DNA of 64,000 bases from Ancylostoma caninum (taxonomy: Eukaryota; Nematoda; Chromadorea; Rhabditida; Ancylostomatidae): contig JBAJFG010000320.1 of the NCBI GenBank assembly GCA_037903475.1, forward strand, positions 558,001 through 622,000. Reading direction: 5' to 3'. A program made the position numbers and the translations under genes. Numbering within the stretch: the stretch's first letter is position 1; every line of letters begins with the position of its first letter. Of this stretch, positions 34,328 to 44,782 are shown piece by piece. Below the pieces are notes generated by a model. It searched no databases and was not told the origin of the DNA. It was given only the letters and a program-made list of their open reading frames with translations.

Positions 34328-34648
34328 GTAAATTCAGTTTCTTGCGAAACTAGGTTACTCGTCGGAGGATTCCTAAGGTATTCCTCAAATTGTTTACTTT
34401 CCCAATGCTTGGGATGTGGGGAGGGCAAAAATAACCGCAATTCAATTACGAAATTTCTCGAGTTTGTGTTTGAGTTCAGTTTCTATAGACATGTGTTACT
34501 GAGATGAGCGCAGCAAAAATAGGAGCAACAAAAAAAACGAAAAGGTCGTCACTAGGGTAGTTGTCATGAATTGCGTCATTCCTCCGCTAAGGCGATAAAC
34601 TGCGTTAATGAAGTTAATGAGGAGAGTGGAAAATAACACGTGGAAAAG

Positions 34649-34906
34649 ATGGGACGGCCAAGAAAAACGAGACGCAAACACAGCAAAGAAGAAATTCAAT
34701 TTCGAAGGAGCAATGAGGTGGTGATTTGCATTAAATTCTCGTTGCACTTTCGTATCTGGCCTTCTCTCCGCTTTAGCCTTCCTAGGACAATGACAGTGCT
34801 TTTATGCAACCCGCAATCTCCACTGAGGTGCGTATTTCTACCCTCCTTGGGAACTTACCTGCTCGCGGTGGATGCATTGCAGGTAAAATCATCGTCTTTT
34901 ATCTAA
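34649..34906 (+). CDS. Three-exon microprotein with AT-hook-like start (44 aa)
   Basis: Exon 1 (34649-34717) starts MGRPRKTRRKHSKEEIQFRR, with an in-frame TAA shortly before the ATG. Exon 2 (34786-34827) reads DNDSAFMQPAISTE. Exon 3 (34883-34906) reads VKSSSFI and stops. All joins are phase 0; introns are 68 and 55 bases with ends GTGGTG...CTTCCTAG and GTGCGT...GCATTGCAG. GRPRK is the core of an AT-hook (minor-groove DNA binding) and the flank is strongly basic, so a nuclear role is inferred. The acidic and polar C-terminus may be an interaction tail. A longer gene with more upstream exons cannot be excluded. Confidence 0.6.
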   Translation: MGRPRKTRRKHSKEEIQFRRSNEVVICIKFSLHFRIWPSLRFSLPRTMTVLLCNPQSPLRCVFLPSLGTYLLAVDALQVKSSSFI

Positions 34907-35309
34907 CGGAATGAATCCAACGATAGGGTTCTCAGATCGTCAAAAACAAGTTAGGCCACTAGTGGTCAGTTCTTAATACAAACTTCAAAGGATTATACAT
35001 ATTATTACTTTCAAAGCAAAGGACTGGTTTACTCACTATACTCGCCGGCATTTTGGTCTGGAAGGTACCTTTTCCCGAAAGCTACAGCTCTTTCATGCGC
35101 ATATATCATATTTAGTAATGTGTTAGTTCGACGGTAGCATCTTGCCCAAAAATTTCAAGAATTCCTTGTACTTGCGTGAGAAATCCAGTGATTGACCGAT
35201 GTGGTCTTTAGGGCGTTCGAAAAGCCCAAATTGTCCATCGTGGAGGTCCAACAGCAGACACAGGACATCTGTTCCAACTGTGCTTCTCTAGGACTTGCTC
35301 GGTGCCACC

Positions 35310-35578
35310 TTAGGTCATAACTCCACTGCAACTATCGTTCAATGTGAAATGGCTCAGCTTTTCAAGTTTGAACATTAAACTCCAAGCCTTCAATATGTGA
35401 CATATGTCATCAACGATAGTCGCAGTACCGCATCCCACAAATCTGAATGTGCATTCCATCTTATTGAGCTTAACGTAGCTCACATGAGCTCTGTGAATGA
35501 GAGTGATGTCAGGATTGATCATATGATGGGATAGCTTAACGCAACGGTGACGTACATTAACCACTTCAGAAAAGTTCA
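35310..35578 (-). CDS. Terminal exon of a gene hosting a Tc1 relic
   Basis: Acceptor ACTTTCTCCTTCACAG, then 88 codons in phase 1 to TAA: NFSEVVNVRHRCVKLSHHMI, VGCGTATIVDDICHI and KLEKLSHFTLNDSCSGVMT are readable. The 27-base exon at 37340-37366 joins it in phase. Between them lies the Tc1 relic, so the transposon sits in this intron. Cys and His content is moderate; no family recognised. Confidence 0.6.
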
Positions 35579-35599
35579 CTGTGAAGGAGAAAGTAAGGT

Positions 35600-36870
35600 T
35601 CCTGAGTAGCTTGTTAGGTTCCTGAGTAGCTCAGTGTCGATTTGCGTCCACTCATCAATCACTGCCCTTTTCAAATCTTCTACTCGTCTGTACTGACGGT
35701 GACCGGCATAGACTCGGCGCGAATGTATACTCCACAGGTTCTCCATAGGATTAAGATCTGGACTGCATGCCGGCCACTCTAGCAGCTCCACCTCCACCCC
35801 GTGAGCACATAAAAACTCAAGAGTTGACCTACTCAACCTGGCGTTATCTTGCTGAGATCTGTACATTTGCTGCCGTCTTTCCCTAAGGAACGGAAGGAGG
35901 TGGCCAACTAAAACTTCCTGGTACTCTGTGCTATCCATTCGCATACTAGGGAATGCCAGCTCTAACTTCCCGTCTTCACAAAATGCTCCCCAAATCATCA
36001 GCGAGCCACCCCCAAATTTCTCTTACTAAAAAATCTCGGTTCCTTCCTGGTATCTCTCCAATAACCTTTCTGCCCATCGCAACCATCAAGATCAAATTTC
36101 TTTTCGTCAGACCACACGATCTGGAACAATATCTGGATTGTTTTCTATCTACGAGATTGCTTCCAAAAAATCACTCAAATCGTTCACCTTGCTCCAGTCA
36201 GTTTCCATGTTCTCCTGAGCAAAGTTGACCCTGGCTCGCTTGTGTTCCTCCGTAATCCAAGGCGTTTTTGTCAGTACGGCATGGTGGATGTGACCGCTTC
36301 TACGGATCGTTGTCCACACGGTGGAACGAGAGATTGGAAGCAGCACATCTGCACGGATCTGGCGGAGTGTCGCGGTTGAATTGGATGCTGTTCTGCAAAT
36401 CCGCCTCTCATCCTGGCAATCTTGCGAAGGCGTCCACAGGATTTCTTCTTTCCATATGCTTGTGGATCACTCAGGTAGCTAGCCACGACATGACGAGAAC
36501 GCTTCAATTTCTCCGCAATCTTCTTGTGACTTTCTCCGACGTCGTTTAAAGCGGAGATAACAGCTTGTTCTTCGGCGGCCAACATAGTAGCTCGAAGCAT
36601 ACTCGTATAATGATCCCACTCCATCACAGCTCATTTCGTGATAGGCATATGACGGTAGGACTGATTTTAGGCGAAGAGTGCGATAACACAGTAACGGGCA
36701 AAACAGAAAAATTGGCATTAAAAAAGCAGAAGTGGCAGTGATGCGGTCGGAAAGTTGGCACCAGGATTATTTGACGAGCTGAACACAATGGTAGTAAGGA
36801 GAAATTTGTTCGCTTTCCAGGAAGGGCAGAAGTGGGAATTTCGGGGGGTGTCCTATAATTATGAAGCGCA
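35600..36870 (-). mobile_element. Tc1-type (DD34E) element relic
   Basis: Transposase remains occupy about 35625-36627 on the minus strand. Terminal repeats could not be matched: the outer right part ends near GTGTCCTATAATTATGAAGCG (about 36850) but no inverse lies on the left, so the left end seems truncated. A 16-base duplication (AGGTTCCTGAGTAGCT) at about 35597-35630 marks the left edge. Confidence 0.8.
35625..36627 (-). pseudogene. Dead Tc1 transposase
   Basis: The N-terminal helix-turn-helix part reads AVISALNDVGESHKKIAEKL from about 36580. D1 is in IVWSDEKKFDLDG (about 36100), D2 in QQDNARLS (35846-35848) and E in SPDLNPMENLWS (35741-35743). D2 and E are 34 residues apart, the Tc1 signature. 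At least two frameshifts and a stop at 36149-36151 separate these blocks, and the C-terminus is cut short. Non-functional. Confidence 0.92.
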
Positions 36871-37233
36871 CCTAGTATAACCTAACAGTTTTCAACTAAT
36901 TGTTGTGGATTTTTGCCAATCGCTTATTTCTTGGCTATTTACATGTGCTTCATTATTTTTCTACCATGTACTAATATCTAGCATCTGAAAAGTTTTCGAG
37001 CTCGTTGACTTTAGCCACAAATCTAGAAGCTACGCTTCAACGACAACTCGGATAAGCTTGAACGCACTATGTGGATTATTTTGTTAGCCGTGTTATGCAG
37101 AGAGGCTCTTCACAAAAAGTAGAAGACGGCAGAGTACTTGGACGGATGCATGTGAGATCAGCAACCCCGACGGATCTCTTATAGGGCTGCTGGTTGTTGA
37201 CGGTTGGCGAAGCGAACGATTGTACCATTCAAG

Positions 37234-37266
37234 CACACACACGCACACACATACACACACACACAC
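37234..37266. repeat. (CA)n microsatellite
   Basis: ACACAC run with a few interruptions (GC, AT). Confidence 0.9.
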
Positions 37267-37339
37267 CTGCTGTGTTTCCGGTTTATTTGGTCGCGGTTCT
37301 CCCTTGAACCACCAAAATGAGCTCTTTATTGTGATTTAC

Positions 37340-37366
37340 CTGCTTGTACAGTCGCAGCCGTAGATT
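37340..37366 (-). CDS. 27-base exon
   Basis: Acceptor GTGGAATTTTCAG and donor GTAAATCAC. In phase 1 it reads STAATVQA and joins the 35310-35578 exon in phase. Confidence 0.5.
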
Positions 37367-37460
37367 CTGAAAATTCCACGAAGTCCCCTTGATTTGTGGG
37401 ATCAGCTTAATTCTCACATTATCAAATAGTGAAATAGAAAAATTGCGCGTGACGGCATAT

Positions 37461-38490
37461 TCATTCAGTTTTAATCGCCAAGCGCCTCATCTTAGCTGAT
37501 GCCATGGATATGGGACTGGACAAAATATGCACATGAAATACTACTGGAAAACTAGAACAGAACCACTCTAAATTGCTCAGAACCAGAAATTTTCATCAAT
37601 GAATTTTGAAAAGATGAAATTTCAGGTCAAGACCTGATTTTATGCTGTGGCTTCCTAATTTGCAAGAAAGTTGCTCGAATCTTGTTCAAGGCTAGGACGA
37701 GGATCTTTCTATGTCAATTCTCTGTAGTACTTGGATGTCAGTATTCTCCATCTTCACTCTGCTGTGTATCAAAAATTGGAGAAAATTATGTTTTCAGCGA
37801 AGAAGAAAATCTGAAGTTTTCCAATAAATCTCATGTGAAAAGGTTTGCTGGGAGTTGACCAACACAAATACTGTACGAGAAATTAGCCTTCTAATTTGTT
37901 GCTGCCATTTGTGTACAGATGTTCAGCAACTGACCTTTAATTAATGGGAGGGCCGTGGTAATCAGTGAATTTATTAAATAACTGCTGACAGCCGAGATGA
38001 TGAAAACCAATTTCCTCATCAATCGATGGACTTAATTCCTATTCTCTATGAGAAATTGTAAGAGTTTCTAGGAGAAATTCGTTCTGGACTGAGTTATTAA
38101 GACTGTTTTGGAGTGCGTTACTAAGAAGTCTCTCAAATGCTACGAATCCCGCGATATTTTTCAGATTAAATCCTAGAGGATCAAAGTAGAAACGAATAAG
38201 AGCTTGATTTCACCTACACGCGACTTCTCTCAGGCTATGTCGTCGAGGAACACAGCTTTTTACTTGTTTGGCGCCCAAGTTGGCTGCAAATCAAAGTTTT
38301 TGCGGGTAACCTTTTTTCCTCTGTTTTCCCCCTGATTGCGCATCTCATCTCACTAAACACCAGTGAGTTCTACCTCACCAAAAAATTTTTCGGGAGCAGA
38401 GGATGAGGGCAGTAGACTAGCTCTGCCATTAGTGGAGCAGATCAACTCTTTTATGTGATTTTCCTGTGTTGCGTGCTGCGTAGTTTGCAT
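37461..38490 (-). CDS. Three-exon gene, about 78 aa, unknown
   Basis: Exon 1 (38379-38490) starts MQTTQHATQENHIKELICST and ends phase 1 at GTGAGGTAG. Exon 2 (38214-38283) follows GATTTGCAG and reads NLGAKQVKSCVPRRHSLREV, ending phase 2 at GTGAAATC. Exon 3 (37461-37515) follows ATATTTTGTCCAG and reads PISMASAKMRRLAIKTE to TGA. All phases agree. The product is small and basic. It might instead splice on to the exons at 37340 and 35310 in another isoform. Confidence 0.6.
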
Positions 38491-38731
38491 ATTTCGTGAG
38501 CATGCGGTGGGAATAATTCAACGCCACCAATACATGCAGGTTTCACGCGAAATTCTCACGGGAAGTTCTTAATATAGAGAAAGCTGTAAAATAGCGAAAG
38601 ACTATGTACGTTAGGCCAGAAATTCAACCATACCGACTTTTTAGATCCCACACCATGCGGTTAAGCATCTAATATGGTGAGACGCAATTTTTTGCTACGT
38701 TTCCAGAACAATCACTGTAGCGCTGCTACTA

Positions 38732-39304
38732 CAATACCGTCCATAATTTTTGCGAAAAAAAACGGATGGTGATTAATGGTTAACAAACCGTCGCAGTGCT
38801 GCAACTCCTTTCAAAATGAAGCTTTTCTAAATTTGAGCATGCTTTCGGATTCCTTATCGAAATTGGAATTGAACAATACATAAAATTACTTGGACTTTGA
38901 CTTCAAAACACTTACTTTTTCAAAGATTTGAAAATTTTTAAAATTGCAGCAGTCAGTTCAAAATCTGAAAAGAAACGTTAAAAACCGAGAACTGAGCGAA
39001 ATCCAATGATGGTGTTCAGAAGTCTCAATCATCAAATGTTTTCTCAGTTTTTAACGTTTTTTCAGATTTTCACCTGATTGCTGAGATTTTGAAAAATTTT
39101 CAAATCTTTGAAAAAACAAGTGTTTTGAAATCAAAGTTCAACTTATTTTATGAACTCTTCAATTCCAGTTTCGATGAGGAATCCGGAAATGTGCTCAGAT
39201 TTAGAAAAGCTTCATTTTCAAAGGAGTTACAGTACTGCGACGGTTTGTTGACGATTAGTCCGTCACCAGCCGTTTTTTTTTCTCAAAAATTATGGGCGGT
39301 ATTG
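38732..39304. mobile_element. Palindromic TA-flanked MITE, 573 bp
   Basis: The ends CAATACCG(T/C)CCATAATTTTTG are inverted copies flanked by TA on both sides (38730-38731, 39305-39306). The inverted match runs inward over most of about 260 bp per arm with scattered differences, including TTTCAAAGATTTG and AACGTT(T/A)AAAAC-type blocks. No transposase. Its right end lies 44 bases before the exon at 39349. Confidence 0.88.
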
Positions 39305-39348
39305 TATACATACTTGAAGGAAGCCGTGTTGAGACAAGCAGGTTTCAG

Positions 39349-40022
39349 TGTTTTGCTCAAAGCAAGTAACTTCGCTCATATCCACTAAAATAGTTGCGGG
39401 CTTCTCACTGGCAAAAGGGAAAGAGGCGACGGAAGCTCTGAAGCCGTTTGGGTGTTGTTGTCTAATCTTGACGAGCGATGGTACGTTTGTCATCAGAGAT
39501 TGTGTGCCTCCGATAGGTCTTCAATTCCTGTGAAAATTGAACGAGATATACTATTTATATTTTGAGGTATATTTTAGTAAAAATATGTACAAAACTATTC
39601 CGAACTTGTCAGCTCACATCAGTTGATGCCTCCAAAACTTCCTCAGATTCAGATAAGTGCCCGCGATCTCTTAACAGAATATATCGTAGAAGCCAATTTT
39701 TGGCTGACTTGGGCAAGCTGGAATCATGCTACGTAAATGTTCACGGAGAGTCCGCAGCAAAAAGGGAAAATAGAGTTGAGGTCAGTATCACAAGCTGCAT
39801 ATATGTAACAATAATCATTTCGTTACGAGTTGCCGGACCCATCTTTTCAGTTTTTTTCTGCAGGAAACAGCAAAAAGCAGCAAAACTTATGTGTCACAGA
39901 TTCAACTCTGTTGACCGGCTTTTCCTGGTTTTCAGGTTGCTAAAAGTTCATTGCCAGACAAGGGCAGATGTTCTCTGCACCCTGTTGAATTCAAGGTCGA
40001 GTACTGTGAAAGGAGAGTTTGA
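39349..40022 (+). CDS. Four-exon 3' part of a gene, unknown
   Basis: Exons 39349-39480, 39578-39780, 39864-39890 and 39936-40022 join with phases 1, 0 and 0 to a TGA. Borders are strong: CAGGTTTCAG, GTACGTTTG, TATATTTTAG, GTCAGT, TTTTTCTGCAG and TGGTTTTCAG, with introns of 97, 83 and 45 bases. About 148 codons read, for example, VAGFSLAKGKEATEALKPFG, TSVDASKTSSDSDKC, RRSQFLADLGKLESCYVNVH and a Cys-containing C-terminus HPVEFKVEYCERRV. The entry phase of the first listed exon is 1, so upstream exons should exist, likely beyond the MITE. Ser/Lys-rich; no family recognised. Confidence 0.7.
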
Positions 40023-40468
40023 CATCCATAAGTACAGAGTGATGGGAAATGCATAGATGATGAAAAGTTCGGACAGGTTCGTCCAGAATGCATAACTTTC
40101 GGACACATATCACCTATTTCTAAAGCAAGGAAGTCTTCAGCAAACTTAGGTGGAGAACCAAAAATGCTCAAGAGTACAAAAACAAGACCGCTGCAAAAGT
40201 TGCAGCTGCGTCTCTGCGATTCAGTTAAATGCTCTAACCTCCACTGCACACACTCATTTCACAGCTAAGGAGCACAGCAAAACCATTCCAGCCTATCTTG
40301 GCAAATCTTGACTTCTTCCTATTCTACTGCGAAGGAAAATTACCTTCCTACCTAGTTCTTCTGAATACTATGATTCTTTAGCTCAGAGTGTTGAAGCGGA
40401 AGTTTTCAATTTATGAATTGAGGTGAGCTTATCAGACAAGCCTATGTGATTTCCTGCTCGGAAATTAC

Positions 40469-40541
40469 CTGAGAATATAGAATAGAGGAAAAGTCCAATA
40501 ATAATCAAAAAAAATTCATGTCGAAGTAAAAGCCTCTTCAT
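40469..40541 (-). CDS. Possible signal/anchor first exon
   Basis: ATG then MKRLLLRHEFFLIIIGLFLY and SIFS to a GTAATTTCC donor in phase 1. Basic start then a hydrophobic core: a signal peptide or membrane anchor. The next acceptor found (CCTTCGCAG, about 40324) leads quickly to a stop. Confidence 0.35.
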
Positions 40542-41147
40542 ATAATAGATTAGTTTTTCGCAATAGTCATTGTTCAATTTTTCTTCGTCCTAATTTACGG
40601 ATTGGTATTGTTTTTGTTTGCTCATTATGTCGACATTTTAACTTCGTTTTCTTTAGCTGCTTTGGAATCATTCAAGCAGTGGTTATTTTTTCTGCAGCGC
40701 TTCGACTGGTCGCTCCATCTCTTCCAAGGCTCGCATTTTTATCAGCTTCAAAACGTAGCAAAATAGTGAAAATAACCGATTTCGACAACAACATATCACT
40801 TAGCAGAAAGGACTGAAAGGATATAAAAATAAGGAATCGAGTGTGGCCCAGTACAGAAGCTAGTTTTGATTCCTTGGCAAATGCATAGAAAAATTCTGAA
40901 AAATTTGGCTATAGGGAAGGGAGGGTGGCCCGCTCTATGCTGGTTTCAACTTTATCTTGACCATGTGATTGAGGTATAAACCAATTTATTGGAAGGAAAA
41001 GTCTGAAAAGTCTGAATGGCATCCTGAACTGCAGAGGTCTTGAACCTGGAGCTTTATTTACTAATTTGAAAGCTAATTGGACGAGGTCGATTCATAGTGT
41101 TGTTGTGGAGCGCGGAATGTCGCACCACACATGATCCCTAACTTCTA

Positions 41148-42429
41148 CAGGGTGGCGAAAAAATACGTGCGCGTGATATTTGACTTCGTTTTATTCATTG
41201 CATGAAGCGTTCGTGCATATGTTTTCTTTTCTAAATATTCATTTGTTCCTGATTACTGGTTTTTTAATGGAAAAAGTCGTTTTCCAAGCTATGGCGAAGG
41301 GGTGCCCACGTCGAGACGCGATTGCACGGTTGGCAGAAAGTGGAACGAAGAATTCAGCAATTTTTTCGAAGCCCCGAATCCCTCTAAGAACTGTCCAGAA
41401 GATTGTAACGCAATGGATGGAGGAAGGACACGTCCAGCCCAAACCCATAAGTGGACGAAAATGGACTGTCAACACCCAACGGATGCGTGGGATAATTAAG
41501 AAAAGGATTGACCGAAAGATGACCTGAGTTTGAACCAGATGGCTAAACAGCTCAACATTTCTCGCAAAACTCTTCAAATGATAGTGAAAAATAATCTTGG
41601 ACTTCGAAGTTATCGTCTGCTTAACGGCCAAGTTCTTACCGATCAAGCGAAGCAAAATCGGAAGGAAAAATGCAAGAAATTGCGGAAACTCTTCACGATG
41701 CGCCGGATTAAGGACGTCCTCTGGTCGGACGAGAAAATTTTTACCGTTGAAGTTGCTAGAAACTCTCAGAATCACCACCAACTTCTTAGCCCGGCTCTCA
41801 AGAACAATCGCAAGCGAAAAGTTGCCACAAGAAGTCTTTTTTCCTGAAAGCTCAATGGTTTGGGGCTGCATCAGTGCAACGTGCAAAACTTCTGATTTTT
41901 ATCGATAAAAAACGTGAAAATTAATGCAAGTCTGCCAAGAAAGGATCCTCGAGAAAGCTGTGGTGCCCTGGAAGCAAGAACATCCCAATTTTATCTATCT
42001 ATAAGAGTGGGCTCCATCCCATAGAGCCAAAACAACGATCCACTTCCTGGAGACCGAAATCGGCTCTTTTTTTGACGAAAGATTCGTGACCCGCCAATAG
42101 GCCGGATCTGAATCCACTGGACTTTTCGGTCTGGGGCTTTATGGAAGAGCAACGTAGGAGTCGAAATGTGAAAAATCTTGTGGATTTTCGAAGAGAATTG
42201 ATCGAAATTTGGAACGATCTCAACGTCAACTACCTGCGCCGCACGATCGAATCCATGAAGAAACAAATCGATGCCTGCATCAAAGCTGAAGGCGGACGCT
42301 TCGGAAATTCGTTGTAATTATGAAATGTTGTGCCTTGTTGTTGTATAAAAATAAATCTCTTCAAATGTTTGTTGGCGAAGAATAAAATTAGAACGCTTCC
42401 TATGGCGCACGTATTTTTTCGCCACCCTG
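41148..42429 (+). mobile_element. Second maT-type (DD37D) element, 1282 bp
   Basis: The terminal inverted repeats start CAGGGTGGCGAAAAAATACG and are identical over 25 bp (41148-41172 and 42405-42429), flanked by TA (41146-41147, 42430-42431). The transposase lies on the plus strand. It is a different family from the 14491 element: the ends differ after CAGGGTGG. Confidence 0.95.
41269..42317 (+). pseudogene. Dead maT transposase
   Basis: The reading moves through three frames: N-terminal part (MEKVVFQAMAKGCPRRDAIA) to a stop at 41525-41527, middle part with D1 in LWSDEKIFTVE (41728-41730), and C-terminal part with PDLNPLDFSVWGFM and the true stop at 42315-42317. The D2 motif is changed: the position expected to read QDWAPSH reads stop-E-W-A-P-S-H, so D2 (42005-42007) is now Glu. 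Spacing to D3 (42120-42122) is 37 residues after removing one extra base near 42085. Non-functional, although the C-terminal 70 residues are intact. Confidence 0.92.
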
Positions 42430-42836
42430 TAGATGATGACTCTGCAACAGTAAGATAAGTATTGTGTCTGGTAACTTTATTGTATCGGAGTATCAAGTCT
42501 TGAATCGAAGTGCTGCCTAACGAGGTCCTGAATCCATCTCCTTCTCAAGAAGCTGTTTTTCGCATAGGTATGCATGGGATCTGCATGGGATTGAGAAAAT
42601 CATGAGTGTTTCGTGGGTTTTGCACCAGATCTGGGTTTGGAAACGCATGGGTTCTGCGTTAACTTGATGAACTGGTGGCTGGAGTAGAACTCTTTATTAA
42701 AAAAAACCTTGTTTTGCACGAGCACTCATATCTTAGTCGCGTTGTCCGCATTTTTCAATCTCATATGTTTTAAATACGGTTCCTAGGTTTAATACATAGA
42801 CTAGGGCCCATAGGAACAAAGAAAAACCGACAGAGA

Positions 42837-42846
42837 GGGGGGGGGG
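42837..42846. repeat. G10 homopolymer
   Basis: Ten G in a row after CAGAGA. Confidence 0.95.
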
Positions 42847-42906
42847 CGAGTTGATCTCCGATTTCTTCAGGTTGATTGTAGCGTATGAGTACGTTAAGCA
42901 GCTCTC

Positions 42907-43335
42907 CTACTCCTCTGTCACTCCTGCGTGGACCATGGTGCTATTCCAGTACTCTCGTAGGCAACATTTGCATGCATAAATCGCATGCTTCCACGGAACC
43001 ATAGCCTGAGAGCGATCCAGAATACTAAAGTAGTAGAACTTAGACGAGATTAGACCAGGCGAAGAAGGTTCCCAGAGTAACCAAATCTTTTCCCTGAGGT
43101 CCTCGTAAACCCTTGTCCCATAATCTTTGGGCTTTTGTGCGCAAGGTGTTGATTTTTGAGCTCTGCCATGGTCTCGAATGTTCTCACTTCTTCTCAGGCT
43201 ATCAGGTTGATAGAATCGTGCAAAAAGGATATTATTCAAAGGCACTTACCTCATCAACACAATTGTTTTCTACAGTATTTCCCTCATTGACATAATTGTA
43301 TTCTACGGTATTTCCCCCATTGAATAATTGCCTCT
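42907..43335 (-). CDS. Ambiguous coding region, both strands possible
   Basis: On the minus strand a reading with a repeated GNTVE motif ends at a strong donor (GATGAG|GTAAGT, about 43252), and 42907-43080 is open. On the plus strand acceptors TTCTTCTCAG (43198) and CTTTTTTTGCAG (43351) lead to short terminal readings. A 33-base near-duplication (about 43262-43325) underlies the repeated motif. I cannot choose a strand. Confidence 0.3.
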
Positions 43336-43524
43336 TCTTCTTTTTTTGCAGGTGACAGCGGCGCACTTCTCCGCCCAGTTTAGAAATACAATTTACATCC
43401 AGATGAGGCAACAGTGAGATGCTGCCAGGTGTCAGGATTTTCCAAATCTTTTTTCCCTTTCAACAAAAGGGTTTACATTCCGCATGCCATGACCATGGTG
43501 GCCGCAACGTCAAGCCAACGTTAA

Positions 43525-43940
43525 AGACAGTGTGTCACCTCGTTTTCGTGTCTGAGCTTTTACCAGATTTTGAATCTCCTCGACACGCTGAATCCAACGG
43601 TATACGTAAAATGTTACAAAAAGGTCTTTGGACCCTATTTTTAAGCGTTTTTCGGGATGGGGTTTGTAACAGTTTGTCGAGACGAGTGGACGCGTGAAGC
43701 CATTGATCTCATCGATCGGACACGTCAAGACGTGTTGCCAACGCAGCAGTCTTGGCGAGCAGCCAGCACAATCACGGACTGCTCCGCCCAGAGGGTCCGT
43801 GAACTGCACTTTTGGACCCTCCGAAAACGGGGTTTTCGTCATTTTTATGAGCTTTGACATACATCTTTGGAATTAGCGTGATGAGGAGGTCTAGTGTATG
43901 GTGATATCCAAAGCCCGTGAAACGAGGTGACACACTGCCT
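43525..43940. mobile_element. TTAA-flanked MITE, 416 bp
   Basis: TTAA at 43521-43524 and 43941-43944 flanks inverted ends AG(A/G)CAGTGTGTCACCTCG. The arms match imperfectly for about 100 bp (for example CTCCTC..CACGCT and GGTCC blocks). TTAA duplication is the mark of piggyBac-type transposition, but these ends lack the usual CCC start, so the type is inferred. No transposase; ORFs inside are chance. Confidence 0.75.
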
Positions 43941-44032
43941 TTAAGACAAAATATGCTTTCATCACCTACTTTCATTAGTATTGTTATCACGATCACGGCA
44001 GGAGTGACAAATGTGTTCGCCAGTGCGGCTTG

Positions 44033-44329
44033 TCAATCAGCCGATGTGCTCACGTCGTTTTCCAGCTGATGTGTCTGTTCCGATTGCTTTGTTGTGTAGC
44101 GATCCGTCTCTCTGTCATTTTCAAGCATCATCTCACCTGATAGGAAAGAAAAATAGCCTATTCGTTCTATCCATGAGACCACACATGTATGTTTACCGGC
44201 AACATACTGGGTAATGGTAACCATTTCTATGCATACCAGATCAATATTTCTTGTTATGCCATTTTCATACATAAGGGAGAACTTTTCCATAAGGCAACTA
44301 TGTATGTATATGCACAGTGTGTGGCCCAT
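44033..44329 (-). CDS. Two-exon gene, about 78 aa, acidic C-terminus
   Basis: Exon 1 (44197-44329) starts MGHTLCIYIHSCLMEKFSLM (an in-frame ATG at 44354-44356 would add nine residues) and ends phase 1 at GTAAACATAC. Exon 2 (44033-44136) follows TTTTCTTTCCTATCAG in phase and reads EMMLENDRETDRYTTKQSEQ to TGA. The 60-base intron is typical. The product is a short hydrophobic/Cys N-terminus with a charged tail. No family recognised. Confidence 0.6.
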   Translation of the reverse strand: MGHTLCIYIHSCLMEKFSLMYENGITRNIDLVCIEMVTITQYVAGKHTCVVSWIERIGYFSFLSGEMMLENDRETDRYTTKQSEQTHQLENDVSTSAD

Positions 44330-44782
44330 ATTGCGAAAAAAAAAACTTTTCTTCATATCTGATGTGAAAACGATCTAACTAACACAACTTTTACTATGTA
44401 AACTTTAGCCAGAACACTCGAAAACGTATTAACACTGATGTCCAAATTGACCGCATATTAACACTGACGTTCAAACTGATCAGTTTTGGACTCCTGAAAC
44501 GAACGTCATACTGAATTTTCCGATGTCCCGCATTGTATTTAGCGGCGCTTTCAAAAAAAAAATGAATCAACGGCAATTTGAGAGATACATAGAGAAATTC
44601 TACAGGATTTAGATAGGCTGAGTTTGACGGCTACATATTCTTTCCTCGAGAACCGGGAAACAGCTCTTTAGAAAGCGGTTTTGCCTCCGTAGGCCAGCAA
44701 TTTCACTTCGGAGAAGGTAGCAGAAGGCTTCGACCTCTTGGACTCATGACTCTTTGATAAGGCAGGAATGCCAAATCAAAAT

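Noticed and set aside
38950..39388. A 99-codon open frame overlapping the palindrome
   Set aside because: Most of it is arm sequence of the MITE; the real exon begins at 39349 in another frame.
43510..43876. Several 60-116-codon frames
   Set aside because: All lie inside the TTAA MITE and depend on its inverted arms.
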